Positions 1 through 9,201 of a stretch of DNA of 36,076 nt are shown here, piece after piece. Source of the DNA: an uncultured Gammaproteobacteria bacterium (lineage in GTDB: Bacteria; Pseudomonadota; Gammaproteobacteria; Pseudomonadales; Azotimanducaceae). Location: contig CAJWCW010000007.1 of assembly GCA_913030615.1 (NCBI GenBank), forward strand, positions 1-36,076, read 5' to 3'. Position 1 is the stretch's first letter, and every line of letters begins with the position of its first letter. Both the position numbers and the translations under genes were made by a program. Below the pieces are notes generated by a model. That model was not told the origin of the DNA. It saw nothing but the letters and a program-made list of their open reading frames with translations, and did no database searches.

Positions 1-2
1 AA

Positions 3-1505
3 GCCTTGGCACAACGACTGCGGGACGAACTTTTCGGACACCTCCACCGACTGCCGGCAGCTTTTTTTGACGCCGCCGACAGTGGCGATTTAGTCCAGCG
101 CTGCACTTCAGACGTTGAAACCATCCGCGTCTTTCTCCAAGCCCACGTCGTCGAAATCGGTCGGGCCGTACTGCTCTTATTTGCCATGTTGCCCATCCTC
201 TTTTGGCGTGATTACCGACTCGCATGGTTGTCGATATGTCTCATGCCCTTGCTAGGTGTGGGTGCCTTCGTGTTCTTCCGTCGAATCAAGACACTGTTTG
301 AAATCACCGATGCATCGGAAGGCGTTTTAACCGCGGTGCTAAAAGAAAATCTCACCGGTATCCGAGTCGTCCGGGCTTTTGCTCGCCATGACTTCGAACG
401 CGATCGATTTGCCGAACGCAATCGAGCATTCCGCGACAACTACTACCGGTTAAATAAGGTCATGGCCATCTACTGGTGCGCCAGCGACTTTATAGCGACC
501 TGCCAGATTGGGATTGTACTGATCGCCGGTGGCGTCTTCCTCGTCGAAGGTTCACTAACCGTCGGTGAACTGTTCGTCTTTATCAGCCAAGTCTCGATGG
601 TCATTTGGCCGATTCGCCACCTCGGGCGCGTCCTTACTGATTCGGGCAAAGCTATTGTGGCACTCGGACGCGTTGACCATATTCTTAAATCGCCCGAGGA
701 AAGTGTCGAGCCAACACCCGCGACAGGACGAGGGCGCGGCGCTATTACCGTTAGGAACCTAGATTTTAGTTACCCCAACGGACAGGGCATTCTTCGGAAC
801 ATGTCGTTATCGGTCGCTCCTGGCGAAACGGTCGCACTGGTGGGCCCGCCCGGATGCGGCAAGACGACGTTTATCCGTGTGCTGCTACGTTTCTATCCCT
901 ACCAAAGAGGACAAATAGAGATCGACGATTTAGAGATAAACGAGACGGACCGCGAGTGGATTCGCGCCCAAATCGGGGTGGTACTCCAAGATCCATTCCT
1001 TTACGCCCAGACGATTGATTCAAACCTCCGCGTCGGACGGCCCGCTGCGCCGCACGAGGATTTACTGCAAGCCGCGCAAGACGCGTCGTTGCACGAGTCA
1101 ATATCCAAGTTCGCCAACGGCTACGACACCATGGTCGGCGAACGCGGCGTGACGCTATCGGGTGGTCAGCGACAACGCGTCGCCTTGGCGCGAGCCCTAC
1201 TCAAAGACCCGCCCATACTCGTACTTGATGATGCACTATCCGCCGTCGATACGGATACCGAGCACCGCATCCTAACGGCACTGGAACAGCGTCGTGGCCG
1301 GCGGACGACGCTCATCGTTGCTCATCGGCTAACCACGGTGCGAAACGCCGATCGTATCCTTGTCATGGACGACGGCTGCATCGTCCAGCAGGGATCCCAT
1401 CAACAACTTGCCGAAGAGCAAGGTCCGTATCGCCGTCTATGCGAAATCCAGGGTGCCCTCGACGAGTCGATTCGCAACGATCTCGAGGGGTTGAACCGTG
1501 GATAA
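3..1505 (+). CDS. ABC exporter half-transporter, degenerate-site subunit (5' partial)
   Basis: This is one half of a heterodimeric type I ABC exporter (MdlA/YheI/TM287-like), which would pump a hydrophobic or drug-like substrate out across the inner membrane. The reading frame is open to the window edge. The TTG at 6 is probably not the true start, because the first transmembrane helices are missing and about 90 residues seem to lie outside. Counting from base 6, the membrane domain covers residues 1-220 and the nucleotide-binding domain about 240-480. Walker A is GPPGCGKT at 280-287, the signature LSGGQ is canonical at 384-388, and the H-loop histidine is in VAHRL. The residue after the Walker B aspartate is D409 instead of the catalytic glutamate, so this subunit supplies the degenerate ATP site. 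The stop overlaps the next gene by 8 bases. The substrate is unknown. Confidence 0.9.
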   Translation, partial: ALAQRLRDELFGHLHRLPAAFFDAADSGDLVQRCTSDVETIRVFLQAHVVEIGRAVLLLFAMLPILFWRDYRLAWLSICLMPLLGVGAFVFFRRIKTLFEITDASEGVLTAVLKENLTGIRVVRAFARHDFERDRFAERNRAFRDNYYRLNKVMAIYWCASDFIATCQIGIVLIAGGVFLVEGSLTVGELFVFISQVSMVIWPIRHLGRVLTDSGKAIVALGRVDHILKSPEESVEPTPATGRGRGAITVRNLDFSYPNGQGILRNMSLSVAPGETVALVGPPGCGKTTFIRVLLRFYPYQRGQIEIDDLEINETDREWIRAQIGVVLQDPFLYAQTIDSNLRVGRPAAPHEDLLQAAQDASLHESISKFANGYDTMVGERGVTLSGGQRQRVALARALLKDPPILVLDDALSAVDTDTEHRILTALEQRRGRRTTLIVAHRLTTVRNADRILVMDDGCIVQQGSHQQLAEEQGPYRRLCEIQGALDESIRNDLEGLNRG

Positions 1506-3423
1506 CTACGACGACGAGAATTATGACGATGGCTTCGACGAAGTACGATCCAGTGCCACGATGCAAATCAGCCTCTGGCGACGTTTGTTCACCTTTACGC
1601 TCCCCTACAAGGCCGAATTATGGGTAATGGTGGTCGCCGGAAGCGTGACTGCGCTTATGGAGATGGCGTATCCCCTTATTACCAAGTGGTTAATCGACGA
1701 TGTCGACGCAAACGGTCAAGAAGCCGATCTATTTTTCTGGGCAATGGTTTACTTAGGAACCTGTTTCCTCATGGCCGTTTCCATTGGTAGTTTCATATGG
1801 ATGACGTCGAGAATTCGCGTCTACGCGAGTTACGACATCCGCAAAGCGGCATTCGCGAACTTGCAGAATTTGTCGTTTTCATTTTTCGACTATCGACCCG
1901 TCGGCTGGTTAATGGCACGTATGACATCCGACTGTGAACGCCTCACGAACATTCTGGCGTGGGGGTTACTCGATCTCATTTGGGGTAGCGCGGTCATGCT
2001 CGGTATGACCGTTGCGATGCTTGTGATGAACTGGAAATTGGCACTATTGGTGTTGGCCATCGTCCCATTCCTTACTTGGGTGTCGATAAAATTCCAACGA
2101 ACCATTCTCGGGAGTGCGCGTGCCGTGCGCCGTACCAATTCAAGGATCACAGGCGCATATACGCAGGGCGTTATGGGGGTTCTCACGAGCAAAACGTTTT
2201 CGAGAGAAGCGCCCAATGCAAGCGAATTTCGCCACCTGACAGGTGACATGTACATCGCATCTGTCCGAAACCTCACCTTGTCGGCAATTTATATTCCAAT
2301 CATTCTAATAATGAGCAGCCTGGCGGTTGGACTCACACTCGCCGTCGGCGGATCGGACATGCTGGTTGGCATTGTCGAGGCTGGGACGTTAGTGGCTTTC
2401 ATGATGTTCGCTCGACATTTCTTCGACCCTGTGGAGGTGATGGGGTACTGGTTCGCGGAAATGCAGATGGCACAAGCGTCGGCCGAAAGAGTCTTAAGTC
2501 TCATTGATGCTGAACCCGAGATTAAAGACTCAGATTCTGTATCTAACGCCGTGCGTATCCATCGGTCTACACCTCAACGCGAAACCCGAGCTGCAGACGG
2601 CGGGCCTGTCGATATTCACGAAGTCGAGCTAGTAAACGTCAACTTCGCATACAGCGCTACGGTCCCCGTCCTCCGCGACATCAACCTGACCGCGCGTAAA
2701 GGTGAAACCATCGCCATCGTCGGCCCTACCGGTAGCGGGAAAAGTACACTCGTTAACCTGGTCTGCCGTTTCTACCAGCCAACATCGGGGCAAGTCCGTA
2801 TCGACGGTATCGACTACCGCAACCGCAGCCTCCGTTGGCTCCAGTCCAACCTCGGCGTCGTACTCCAGAATGCGCACGTCTTTCGAGGAACCGTCCTAGA
2901 AAACATTCGCTATGGCCGTTTAACTGCTTCCGATAGCGACGTGATCCAAGCGGCGGAAACCGTTGGTGCCCACGAGTTCATTAATGCGCTCGAGCACGGC
3001 TACCGGACCGACGTCGGAGAAGACGGCGATATGTTATCCGCGGGTCAAAAACAGCTCGTCTCGTTCGCGCGGGCGATTCTTGCCGATCCGCAGATATTAG
3101 TGATGGACGAAGCAACCAGCTCAGTCGACACGGTCACCGAGGCTAAGATCCAACGCAGCCTCGGCCAGGTCTTATCGGGCCGCATCAGTTTCGTAATCGC
3201 ACATCGGTTGTCGACGATTCGAAATGCAGATCGGATAGTCGTTCTCATCGATGGTCAAATTTCAGAGATTGGCGATCACGCCGAACTCATCGCCCGTGGT
3301 GGCCATTACGCCAACCTCTATTACCAACAAAGCCTCCAAGAGGCGACTAGGGATTGGCCATCCAACCGAGCAAACGACCAAACCGAGGACGGAGAAGACC
3401 TAGTAGAACCCTCTCCCGCCTAA
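1498..3423 (+). CDS. ABC exporter half-transporter, partner subunit
   Basis: This is the second half of the heterodimeric ABC exporter, 641 residues, starting at GTG 1498 inside the end of the first subunit. The N-terminal 60 residues are acidic. The transmembrane domain follows to about residue 340, then a linker and the nucleotide-binding domain. Walker A is GPTGSGKST from residue 409. Walker B ends in D537-E538, so the catalytic glutamate is present. The signature is LSAGQ (513-517), where the usual second glycine is alanine. Taken with the partner, this gives one consensus ATP site (Walker motifs here, LSGGQ from the partner) and one degenerate site, the arrangement known for TM287/288 and BmrCD. 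An acidic tail ends the protein. The substrate cannot be read from sequence. Confidence 0.93.
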   Translation: MDNYDDENYDDGFDEVRSSATMQISLWRRLFTFTLPYKAELWVMVVAGSVTALMEMAYPLITKWLIDDVDANGQEADLFFWAMVYLGTCFLMAVSIGSFIWMTSRIRVYASYDIRKAAFANLQNLSFSFFDYRPVGWLMARMTSDCERLTNILAWGLLDLIWGSAVMLGMTVAMLVMNWKLALLVLAIVPFLTWVSIKFQRTILGSARAVRRTNSRITGAYTQGVMGVLTSKTFSREAPNASEFRHLTGDMYIASVRNLTLSAIYIPIILIMSSLAVGLTLAVGGSDMLVGIVEAGTLVAFMMFARHFFDPVEVMGYWFAEMQMAQASAERVLSLIDAEPEIKDSDSVSNAVRIHRSTPQRETRAADGGPVDIHEVELVNVNFAYSATVPVLRDINLTARKGETIAIVGPTGSGKSTLVNLVCRFYQPTSGQVRIDGIDYRNRSLRWLQSNLGVVLQNAHVFRGTVLENIRYGRLTASDSDVIQAAETVGAHEFINALEHGYRTDVGEDGDMLSAGQKQLVSFARAILADPQILVMDEATSSVDTVTEAKIQRSLGQVLSGRISFVIAHRLSTIRNADRIVVLIDGQISEIGDHAELIARGGHYANLYYQQSLQEATRDWPSNRANDQTEDGEDLVEPSPA

Positions 3424-3523
3424 TTGCTCCCAAAACCGTTGCACCGAACCTCCTGCGGGCTCCATTCTCCAAATTACGCTGATCCAATCCTTCGAAGTTT
3501 CCCGGCTAGCACTAGTCTTGTTG

Positions 3524-4459
3524 TTAGTCCGCGCAATCCGAAATCAGCGCCCACGCGCGATCCGCTCCCACGGAAGCGATACGGCAACCGATTAATTGCT
3601 GCCACTCTTTCTCGTGGCCGTATTCGTCTCGCCACGCCCATAGCCGCCGCGTGTAATGATGGAGTTCATGTTCGTGGGTAAAACCCATGGCGCCATGAGC
3701 TTGGTGCGCGATTTCAGCGACGATGCCAGCGGCCTCGCCAACTCGAACCTTGGCCGCAGAAACTTGTACGACGAATCGGTCCGTGTCCAAGGCTTCAATG
3801 GCGGCATCGCTAGCCCGCGTCGACGCAGCCACTTCGCCCGCCATGCGCGCGACGTTATGTTGAACCGCCTGAAATCCCGAAATGGGACGCCCAAATTGCT
3901 TTCGTTCGCCGACGTAGCTGATGGTCAACTCGAGTAGCTTCTCAAGTGCTCCACTCATCGCTGCGACTCTGGTCATCGCCATGATCGCTCGGAAATTCGT
4001 TGGCAATTTAACCGATTCCGAGCTTTCGAAGATGATTTCATCCCTCGGCTCGCCTGCAAGATTAGCGCCTTGAACAACATCGAATTCGTCCACCAGTTGT
4101 CCATCATCTGTGATAACGCGTTCGGCACGACGAGCCCACGGAGCGATCGCTCCCTCGGCCACAGTAGTTAGTCCCTCACCCGTAACAAACCGATTGCCGA
4201 TAAGAATTTCCGGGTAAGGCAGTGGTAACGCAAATTTTCCTGCCAATCGGATCACGCGGAACGCATCAGCCAGCGAAGTGCCGGATTGTTCACCGCCGAC
4301 TTGATGCAAACCGGTTTCTTGCATGATTGTCCATAGGTCTTCGGGAAACACGCCATGCTGATCGTCTTTAGATCCCGATTCAGCGTTGTCGCGTAGTGCC
4401 TTGGTGCAGTGATCGGTGAATACCCGCTCTGCCGTACCGAGTATTAGGTCGTACGTCAT
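3524..4459 (-). CDS. acyl-CoA dehydrogenase, short partner (beta) subunit
   Basis: This is an acyl-CoA dehydrogenase-fold flavoprotein of 311 residues, shorter than the usual ~380. The start is ATG 4459, whose bases overlap the TGA of the upstream acyl-CoA dehydrogenase (4-base ATGA overlap). A longer in-frame start exists but would lie inside that gene. The conserved block ERKQFGRPI, which helps bind FAD at the subunit interface, is present, as is a C-terminal AHQAHGAMGFTHEHEL segment typical of small beta subunits. I see no glutamate at the place where the upstream protein has its catalytic base. The pairing resembles the alpha2beta2 heterotetrameric FadE/ChsE enzymes of steroid side-chain degradation. 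This subunit probably contributes structure and part of the FAD pocket. The substrate is unknown. Confidence 0.88.
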   Translation of the reverse strand: MTYDLILGTAERVFTDHCTKALRDNAESGSKDDQHGVFPEDLWTIMQETGLHQVGGEQSGTSLADAFRVIRLAGKFALPLPYPEILIGNRFVTGEGLTTVAEGAIAPWARRAERVITDDGQLVDEFDVVQGANLAGEPRDEIIFESSESVKLPTNFRAIMAMTRVAAMSGALEKLLELTISYVGERKQFGRPISGFQAVQHNVARMAGEVAASTRASDAAIEALDTDRFVVQVSAAKVRVGEAAGIVAEIAHQAHGAMGFTHEHELHHYTRRLWAWRDEYGHEKEWQQLIGCRIASVGADRAWALISDCAD

Positions 4460-5595
4460 CGAAGCCCCAATCCGCGGGCGATAACGCCACGTAAAATCTC
4501 GCGGGTACCACCACGAATCGTAAAGGAAGGCGAATGCAACAAAGTCTGTTCTAAGCAGCACCGTAACGGATGTTTCGGTCCGAGATCCGGAGCAAAAAGA
4601 CGAACCAATTCGGGTAGGGCTTTTTCAAAATCGTTGCCGAGTGACTTGACGAGCGCCGCCTCGGTCGCGGGATTTTTTCCTGCTTGTAACATGGCAGCTA
4701 CCGAAATCGACATCTGACGCAATGTCATGATGTGACTGGCCAAACGCCCAATGAGAGCTGATTCTTCGTCGGACGGACTGGCGCCCACGTAACGAACAAA
4801 TTCGACAAATACGCGAAAAGCCGAAAGGAACCGCTCTGGACCGCTCCGCTCATAACCCAGCTCACTCGTTACTTGTTCCCAGCCGTTTCCGACCGCGCCC
4901 ACGAGGTTCTCTTCCGATACAAAGCAATCCTCGAACACCACTTCGTTAAAATCTTCGTCCCCCGCAATATTCTTGATCGGTCTTACAGTGACGCCGTCGT
5001 CATGCAAATCGACAATAAACTGGGATAAACCTTCGTGGCGACTCTCACCCGCCGGTCCGGTGCGGACCAGCGCCACCATATAGTGGTTGCGCTGAGCGTC
5101 CGTCGACCATAGCTTCGTTCCGTTCAAGATCCACCCACCATCCACGGCCCTGGCTCTCGTTTGCACCGACGCAAGGTCTGACCCTGAGTCCGGTTCGCTC
5201 ATGCCAATGGAAAAATAAGATTCCCCGCGGGTGATGGGCGGCAAATATTTGAGTTTCTGGTCCTCGGTTCCGTAGCGTAGAAGCAAAGGACCACTCTGAC
5301 GATCCGCAATCCAATGCGCACTGACAGGGGCTCCAGCCGCAAGCAGTTCTTCGGTTACAACGTATCGTTCAAAAAAACTGCGCTCCCCACCACCATATTG
5401 CTTAGGCCACGTCATCCCAATCCAGCCTCGCATGCCGAGCTTGCGCGAAAACTCGACAGCATGGCCCTCGTTAAAGTCCGAGTTGCGAAGATAGTCGCCA
5501 GGCAATTCCCGTTCGACGAAATCCCGAACTCCCGCACGAAGGGCTTCCGCCTCAGGTGGTAAACGCGCTGGTTCAAAATCAAGTCCCGAAAACAC
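4456..5595 (-). CDS. acyl-CoA dehydrogenase, catalytic (alpha) subunit
   Basis: This FAD-dependent acyl-CoA dehydrogenase of 379 residues would introduce an alpha,beta double bond into an acyl-CoA. The start is GTG 5595. The N-terminal helical domain is followed by the beta-domain motif GMSEPDSGSDLAS (about 131-143) and KLWSTDA (161-167), which surround the flavin. E249, in the segment LGYERSGPERF, sits where isovaleryl-CoA dehydrogenase and mycobacterial ChsE-type enzymes carry the catalytic base. The C-terminal IRGGTREILR segment replaces the YEGT motif that holds the base in medium-chain enzymes. It is translationally coupled to the shorter dehydrogenase downstream, so a heterotetramer is likely. 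It is transcribed divergently from the small hypothetical gene at 5686. Confidence 0.92.
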   Translation of the reverse strand: MFSGLDFEPARLPPEAEALRAGVRDFVERELPGDYLRNSDFNEGHAVEFSRKLGMRGWIGMTWPKQYGGGERSFFERYVVTEELLAAGAPVSAHWIADRQSGPLLLRYGTEDQKLKYLPPITRGESYFSIGMSEPDSGSDLASVQTRARAVDGGWILNGTKLWSTDAQRNHYMVALVRTGPAGESRHEGLSQFIVDLHDDGVTVRPIKNIAGDEDFNEVVFEDCFVSEENLVGAVGNGWEQVTSELGYERSGPERFLSAFRVFVEFVRYVGASPSDEESALIGRLASHIMTLRQMSISVAAMLQAGKNPATEAALVKSLGNDFEKALPELVRLFAPDLGPKHPLRCCLEQTLLHSPSFTIRGGTREILRGVIARGLGLR

Positions 5596-5685
5596 CGTAT
5601 GTCGCCTTTGCCTCTATGCCACACGCTCCTCTTCCGCTGCCGAACCTATAGGCTCAACCATGGCATTGCAATCCAGGGGAACGTT

Positions 5686-6156
5686 ATGATTCCGAGCCAA
5701 ACTGGATCCCTTCGAGCACAACCTTTTGCAGCGTCCCAGCACCAATCCAACTTTCACGCCATGAACCGCAACAAAATTACAGAGATACTGGATCCCATCC
5801 TGTCGCAGATCGAAAAACGATCCGCCGTCGCCGACACGTTTGTGGATAAAGAGACCTACCGTCTGTACTTGACTACGTTCTGGGCAAACTTAGTTATGGA
5901 TCCCGAAGAAGCGGATCTGACTGAAACCGACCTCGAGACAGCTCACAGCGTAATTAACGAAATCGCCAATGAAATTCTTGGTGAATCCGAGGCCATTACC
6001 GAATCGTTCCGATTTATCGCGAGTCGCTCAGGCGAAACCGCAATGGACAAAGCGAAGCTGTCGAAATCGCACAAAGATCTACTAACGTATTTCTCGTCGA
6101 TGATTCTCGATCCCGACGGCCACCGCAAATGGATGAGTGAACTTCGAGACCGCTGA
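5686..6156 (+). CDS. hypothetical protein, acidic helical
   Basis: I do not recognise this protein. The start at ATG 5686 is preceded by a good ribosome binding site (AGGGGA about 5 bases upstream) and gives 156 residues. An alternative ATG at 5761 would remove 25 residues that look less structured (rich in S, Q, A) and leave a 131-residue protein beginning MNRNKITEILD, but I see no ribosome binding site there. The core is acidic, has no signal peptide or membrane segment, and looks largely alpha-helical. It contains no cysteine and no recognisable catalytic motif. It converges on the yjbQ gene with a 7-base gap and is divergent from the acyl-CoA dehydrogenase pair. Codon use resembles that of its neighbours, so I take it as a real cytoplasmic protein. 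Confidence 0.6.
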   Translation: MIPSQTGSLRAQPFAASQHQSNFHAMNRNKITEILDPILSQIEKRSAVADTFVDKETYRLYLTTFWANLVMDPEEADLTETDLETAHSVINEIANEILGESEAITESFRFIASRSGETAMDKAKLSKSHKDLLTYFSSMILDPDGHRKWMSELRDR

Positions 6157-6163
6157 CCGCGAC

Positions 6164-6568
6164 TTAATGAACGCTGACGATAATGTGCCGTTGTTTCGGA
6201 CTGTGACGATGCTCCCAAAGGAAAATTCCTTGCCAGGTACCGAGCGCCATGCGGCCATTCATCACTGGAATCGTGACGCTCGATGCCGTAATCGCGGCTC
6301 GGATGTGCGCTGGCATATCATCCGGACCCTCGGCTCGATGGGCATATAATCGAGCATCTTGAGGAACCGATCGATCCATCCAGGCTTGCAAGTCATCAAG
6401 AACACTAGGGTCTGCATTCTCTTGAATGATGAGACTAGCCGACGTGTGACGAACGAAAATCGTTGCGAGGCCCTCATCAATTCCGCTGCCGGATACGATC
6501 TCACTAACTTGTTGAGTCACGTCGTACAAGCCCGCCCGTTCAACAACTATTTCAAGCTCAACATTCAC
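6164..6568 (-). CDS. yjbQ: YjbQ family protein (UPF0047)
   Basis: This is a complete 134-residue member of the YjbQ/UPF0047 family, small trimeric cytoplasmic proteins for which weak thiamine-phosphate synthase activity has been reported in some members. The family hallmarks are plain: RHTSASLIIQENADP (about 40-54) and the C-terminal GTWQGIFLWEHR block. The start is GTG 6568; an in-frame stop lies close upstream, so no longer version is possible. It is transcribed in the same direction as the lipid transport operon that ends 50 bases before it and could be read from the same transcript. A thiamine role is not proven for the family, and nothing nearby supports one. Confidence 0.88.
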   Translation of the reverse strand: MNVELEIVVERAGLYDVTQQVSEIVSGSGIDEGLATIFVRHTSASLIIQENADPSVLDDLQAWMDRSVPQDARLYAHRAEGPDDMPAHIRAAITASSVTIPVMNGRMALGTWQGIFLWEHRHSPKQRHIIVSVH

Positions 6569-6618
6569 GCCTCTAAACGCCTCGAATAGTTAACGTAAAT
6601 CCCCAGCATCCCGCCCGA

Positions 6619-9195
6619 TTAGGAAACAGACAATGGCTCGTCACCTGCCTTACCCGTCTGAAAAGAAAGCAATAGCGGTAGGACGAACAGCGTAAACACC
6701 AGCAACAATGAAACGGCCAGCGTTAACAAATATCCGATCGATGCGGTTCCTTGATGCGGCGAAAGTGTCAATGCCGCAAACGTCCCGATGGTTGTAAGCG
6801 TGCTCAGAACGACCGCAAGCGGTGTACTCGAGTGCATCAATTCCGTGACCGCACCCGTCCGACGAAACCGTTCGACGACATGGATCCCGTTATCAACTCC
6901 CAAACCAAATATCAGAGGGATCACGAGAATATTCGCCATGTTCAGCGGCATGTCGATCAATACGGCAACGGCAACCGTAAAAAGAGCCGTTAGCGCTAAG
7001 GGGATAAGGACCAATACCGGCGTAAGTGCACGCCGCAGAAAAATGGTTAATACCGTACCGATCCCCATAACGGCGAAGACCAGTGCCCAGATGAACGAAT
7101 CGACCACGACGGTACCGACACCCCATTCCACCACGGGCCGACCGGTGGCAAACGGTACTTCGGCGCGAACCTCTTCGATAAAGCGCGACAACTCGGTAAC
7201 GTCCTTGATGTCGAGCGCCGGTAACGCCATGGAGAGATACTCTCCGTCCGTACTTACGAGTCTACTTCGCAAACTCTCGGGTAAGTCGCCAAACTGTTTT
7301 TCTTCGGCCGTGATCGCCCGGCGCAGCCAATCAAGTTCCTGGACCAAGCCCGTAATCACCATGGTTTGCCACTGCCCAAGCGAGGTCGGTTCGATTCGAG
7401 CTACGACCTCCAAAAGGCGAACGCGCGCGCGATCCAAATCACTATCTGCAAGCGAATATTGTCGTAAAGCCTTCTTGAAAAGCTCAAATTCTTCTTCGAG
7501 CTCTATCGACGTCGGGGGCGTGGAACTGATGCTTGGTTCGAGCGCACTAAACAAAAAAGCCTGCGCATCTTCAAGTAAGAAGAGCTTATCGTCTTGTTGT
7601 TTCGGTACGTAATCGAATGGCGTCGTGATCTTACCGACCGTCGGAAGATCCAGAAGTCGATCGAGGCTCCGAGTTTCCGCTTCGTCCTGCGTAAGTATTG
7701 ACAGGGTGTAGTCCGTCACAATTTCTTCTTCTTGAAGAAGGGCGAGCGTACGCATCGACTCAGAGTCTGGGTCGCGCAATGCCAGCACGCTGTAGTCAAA
7801 ATACATCCTTGATCCAACAACCGTCGCAACGATCGCCAGTAGAGAAATCCCGGCGAGAATGGGGGTTCGCCGGTCGGATAACCATTTCATGGCGAGGTCG
7901 CCGCTGCCGACTGGCGCATCTTGCACCCGACCTGGCGCTCCGACTAATACATAGACTGCCGGTAACAACGTAAACGTAAGAATGAAGGCGACGATCATGC
8001 CTCCAGCAGAAATAATCCCTAGATCTCCGAGACCTTTATAGTCAGTCGGAGCAAAGCCCATAAATCCAATTGCGGTGGTCACCGCGCATAACAAGATCGC
8101 CCTGCCCACAGTCGCACCCGCTCGCTCTAGCGCCGGCTTTAGGTCTAAATGCTCTTGATGCATGGCCTCGCGAAACCGTAGCGAGAAATGCACCGCCGAA
8201 CTAACCCCAAGCCCAAAAAACATGACCAAGAAAATAATCGACATGGTATTAAATTCGCCCACCGTGAGCAGCGCGTAACCGGTGGTCCAGACAATGCCAA
8301 TCCCGATCATCGCGAATGTCGCACCGATAATACGGACCGAACGAATGCCCACGCCTAAAACCAGGAGTAGAACGGCTAGGGAAATAAATCCAGCGATGCG
8401 GACGCCGTCTTGGGCCGCTGTAATTTCCTCGTGAGAAAGCGCAATTTCTCCCGTTACAGCGACGTCGATATCCTCGGGAACGACAGCGGAGGCTATTTCC
8501 GATCTAAGATTTTGCATAATGAGTGCGTTCGGGAGCGCGTCGGCGTAATCGACTTTGCCACGCAAAATGATCAATCCGACAATCCGCTTGTCACCGCTGT
8601 CAAAGAACTCGTCAGCCCAACGTACGGTCGTATTTTCCCCAGCAAGTACCGTTGCCGCCGAATCTGACAAGATCCTCAGGACGCGGTCGAAACCAACCTC
8701 TGCCTCGTTTTCAAGCCCGTCACGAACCAAGGAAAACACCGACCGTAGACTGGGATCCTCAGCGACACGCGTCAGCATCGGTTGCGCTTCCGCAAGCCGA
8801 TCCACCATGGACTCCAAGGCATCGAGGTCCATCATCAGGAACGCGTTATCGCGGAAAAAGGGATCTGTCATGGGCGAGTAAACGTCGGAAAAAATATCGG
8901 ATCGTGCCAAGAGTCGCTGCTGGATGGATTTGGAAGTGTCCTCTACCCCCTGCATTGACGTGCCGCTAACGACAACAACCGCTGTATCTACGAGTTGGGG
9001 AAAGCGTGATTTGAACGACTCAAAATCATCCTTCCACGGGGCGTCCTGACGGATTAGATCGCTCAGATTTGAATTCATCTGGAATTGGGTGACGGATACC
9101 TGACCAAGCAGCGCGGTTATGACGGCAATCAAGAGCAGCGTACTTAACGGCCAGGCAGCAACCAGACCAACCCATCGAGCGAGTATTCGATCCAA
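6619..9195 (-). CDS. MMPL/RND transporter, HpnN-like
   Basis: This is an 858-residue inner-membrane RND-superfamily protein of the MMPL type. It has one N-terminal helix, a large periplasmic domain, a bundle of helices, then a second periplasmic domain and helix bundle. Residues 137-151 (AQPMLTRVAEDPSLR) and the early DLIRQDAPW block resemble HpnN, the hopanoid transporter of Burkholderia and Methylobacterium, and the length matches. No hopanoid synthesis gene is visible here, so the cargo may be another lipid. The start is TTG 9195, supported by a strong GAGGAG ribosome binding site that lies inside the end of mlaA, 6 bases upstream. As the last gene of a seven-gene operon with MlaA- and MlaC-like proteins, it probably drives or accepts lipid movement through the periplasm. 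Confidence 0.88.
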   Translation of the reverse strand: MDRILARWVGLVAAWPLSTLLLIAVITALLGQVSVTQFQMNSNLSDLIRQDAPWKDDFESFKSRFPQLVDTAVVVVSGTSMQGVEDTSKSIQQRLLARSDIFSDVYSPMTDPFFRDNAFLMMDLDALESMVDRLAEAQPMLTRVAEDPSLRSVFSLVRDGLENEAEVGFDRVLRILSDSAATVLAGENTTVRWADEFFDSGDKRIVGLIILRGKVDYADALPNALIMQNLRSEIASAVVPEDIDVAVTGEIALSHEEITAAQDGVRIAGFISLAVLLLVLGVGIRSVRIIGATFAMIGIGIVWTTGYALLTVGEFNTMSIIFLVMFFGLGVSSAVHFSLRFREAMHQEHLDLKPALERAGATVGRAILLCAVTTAIGFMGFAPTDYKGLGDLGIISAGGMIVAFILTFTLLPAVYVLVGAPGRVQDAPVGSGDLAMKWLSDRRTPILAGISLLAIVATVVGSRMYFDYSVLALRDPDSESMRTLALLQEEEIVTDYTLSILTQDEAETRSLDRLLDLPTVGKITTPFDYVPKQQDDKLFLLEDAQAFLFSALEPSISSTPPTSIELEEEFELFKKALRQYSLADSDLDRARVRLLEVVARIEPTSLGQWQTMVITGLVQELDWLRRAITAEEKQFGDLPESLRSRLVSTDGEYLSMALPALDIKDVTELSRFIEEVRAEVPFATGRPVVEWGVGTVVVDSFIWALVFAVMGIGTVLTIFLRRALTPVLVLIPLALTALFTVAVAVLIDMPLNMANILVIPLIFGLGVDNGIHVVERFRRTGAVTELMHSSTPLAVVLSTLTTIGTFAALTLSPHQGTASIGYLLTLAVSLLLVFTLFVLPLLLSFQTGKAGDEPLSVS

Positions 9196-9201
9196 CGTCT
9201 A

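Noticed and set aside
4460-4561. N-terminal extension of the short acyl-CoA dehydrogenase
   Set aside because: It overlaps the coding end of the upstream dehydrogenase and is Trp/Arg/Tyr rich; the ATG at 4459 in an ATGA overlap is far more plausible.
6788-7612. 274-residue plus-strand open frame opposite the RND gene
   Set aside because: Its composition (Ser, Arg, Thr, Lys rich, low complexity) and complete overlap with the well-supported HpnN-like gene mark it as a shadow.
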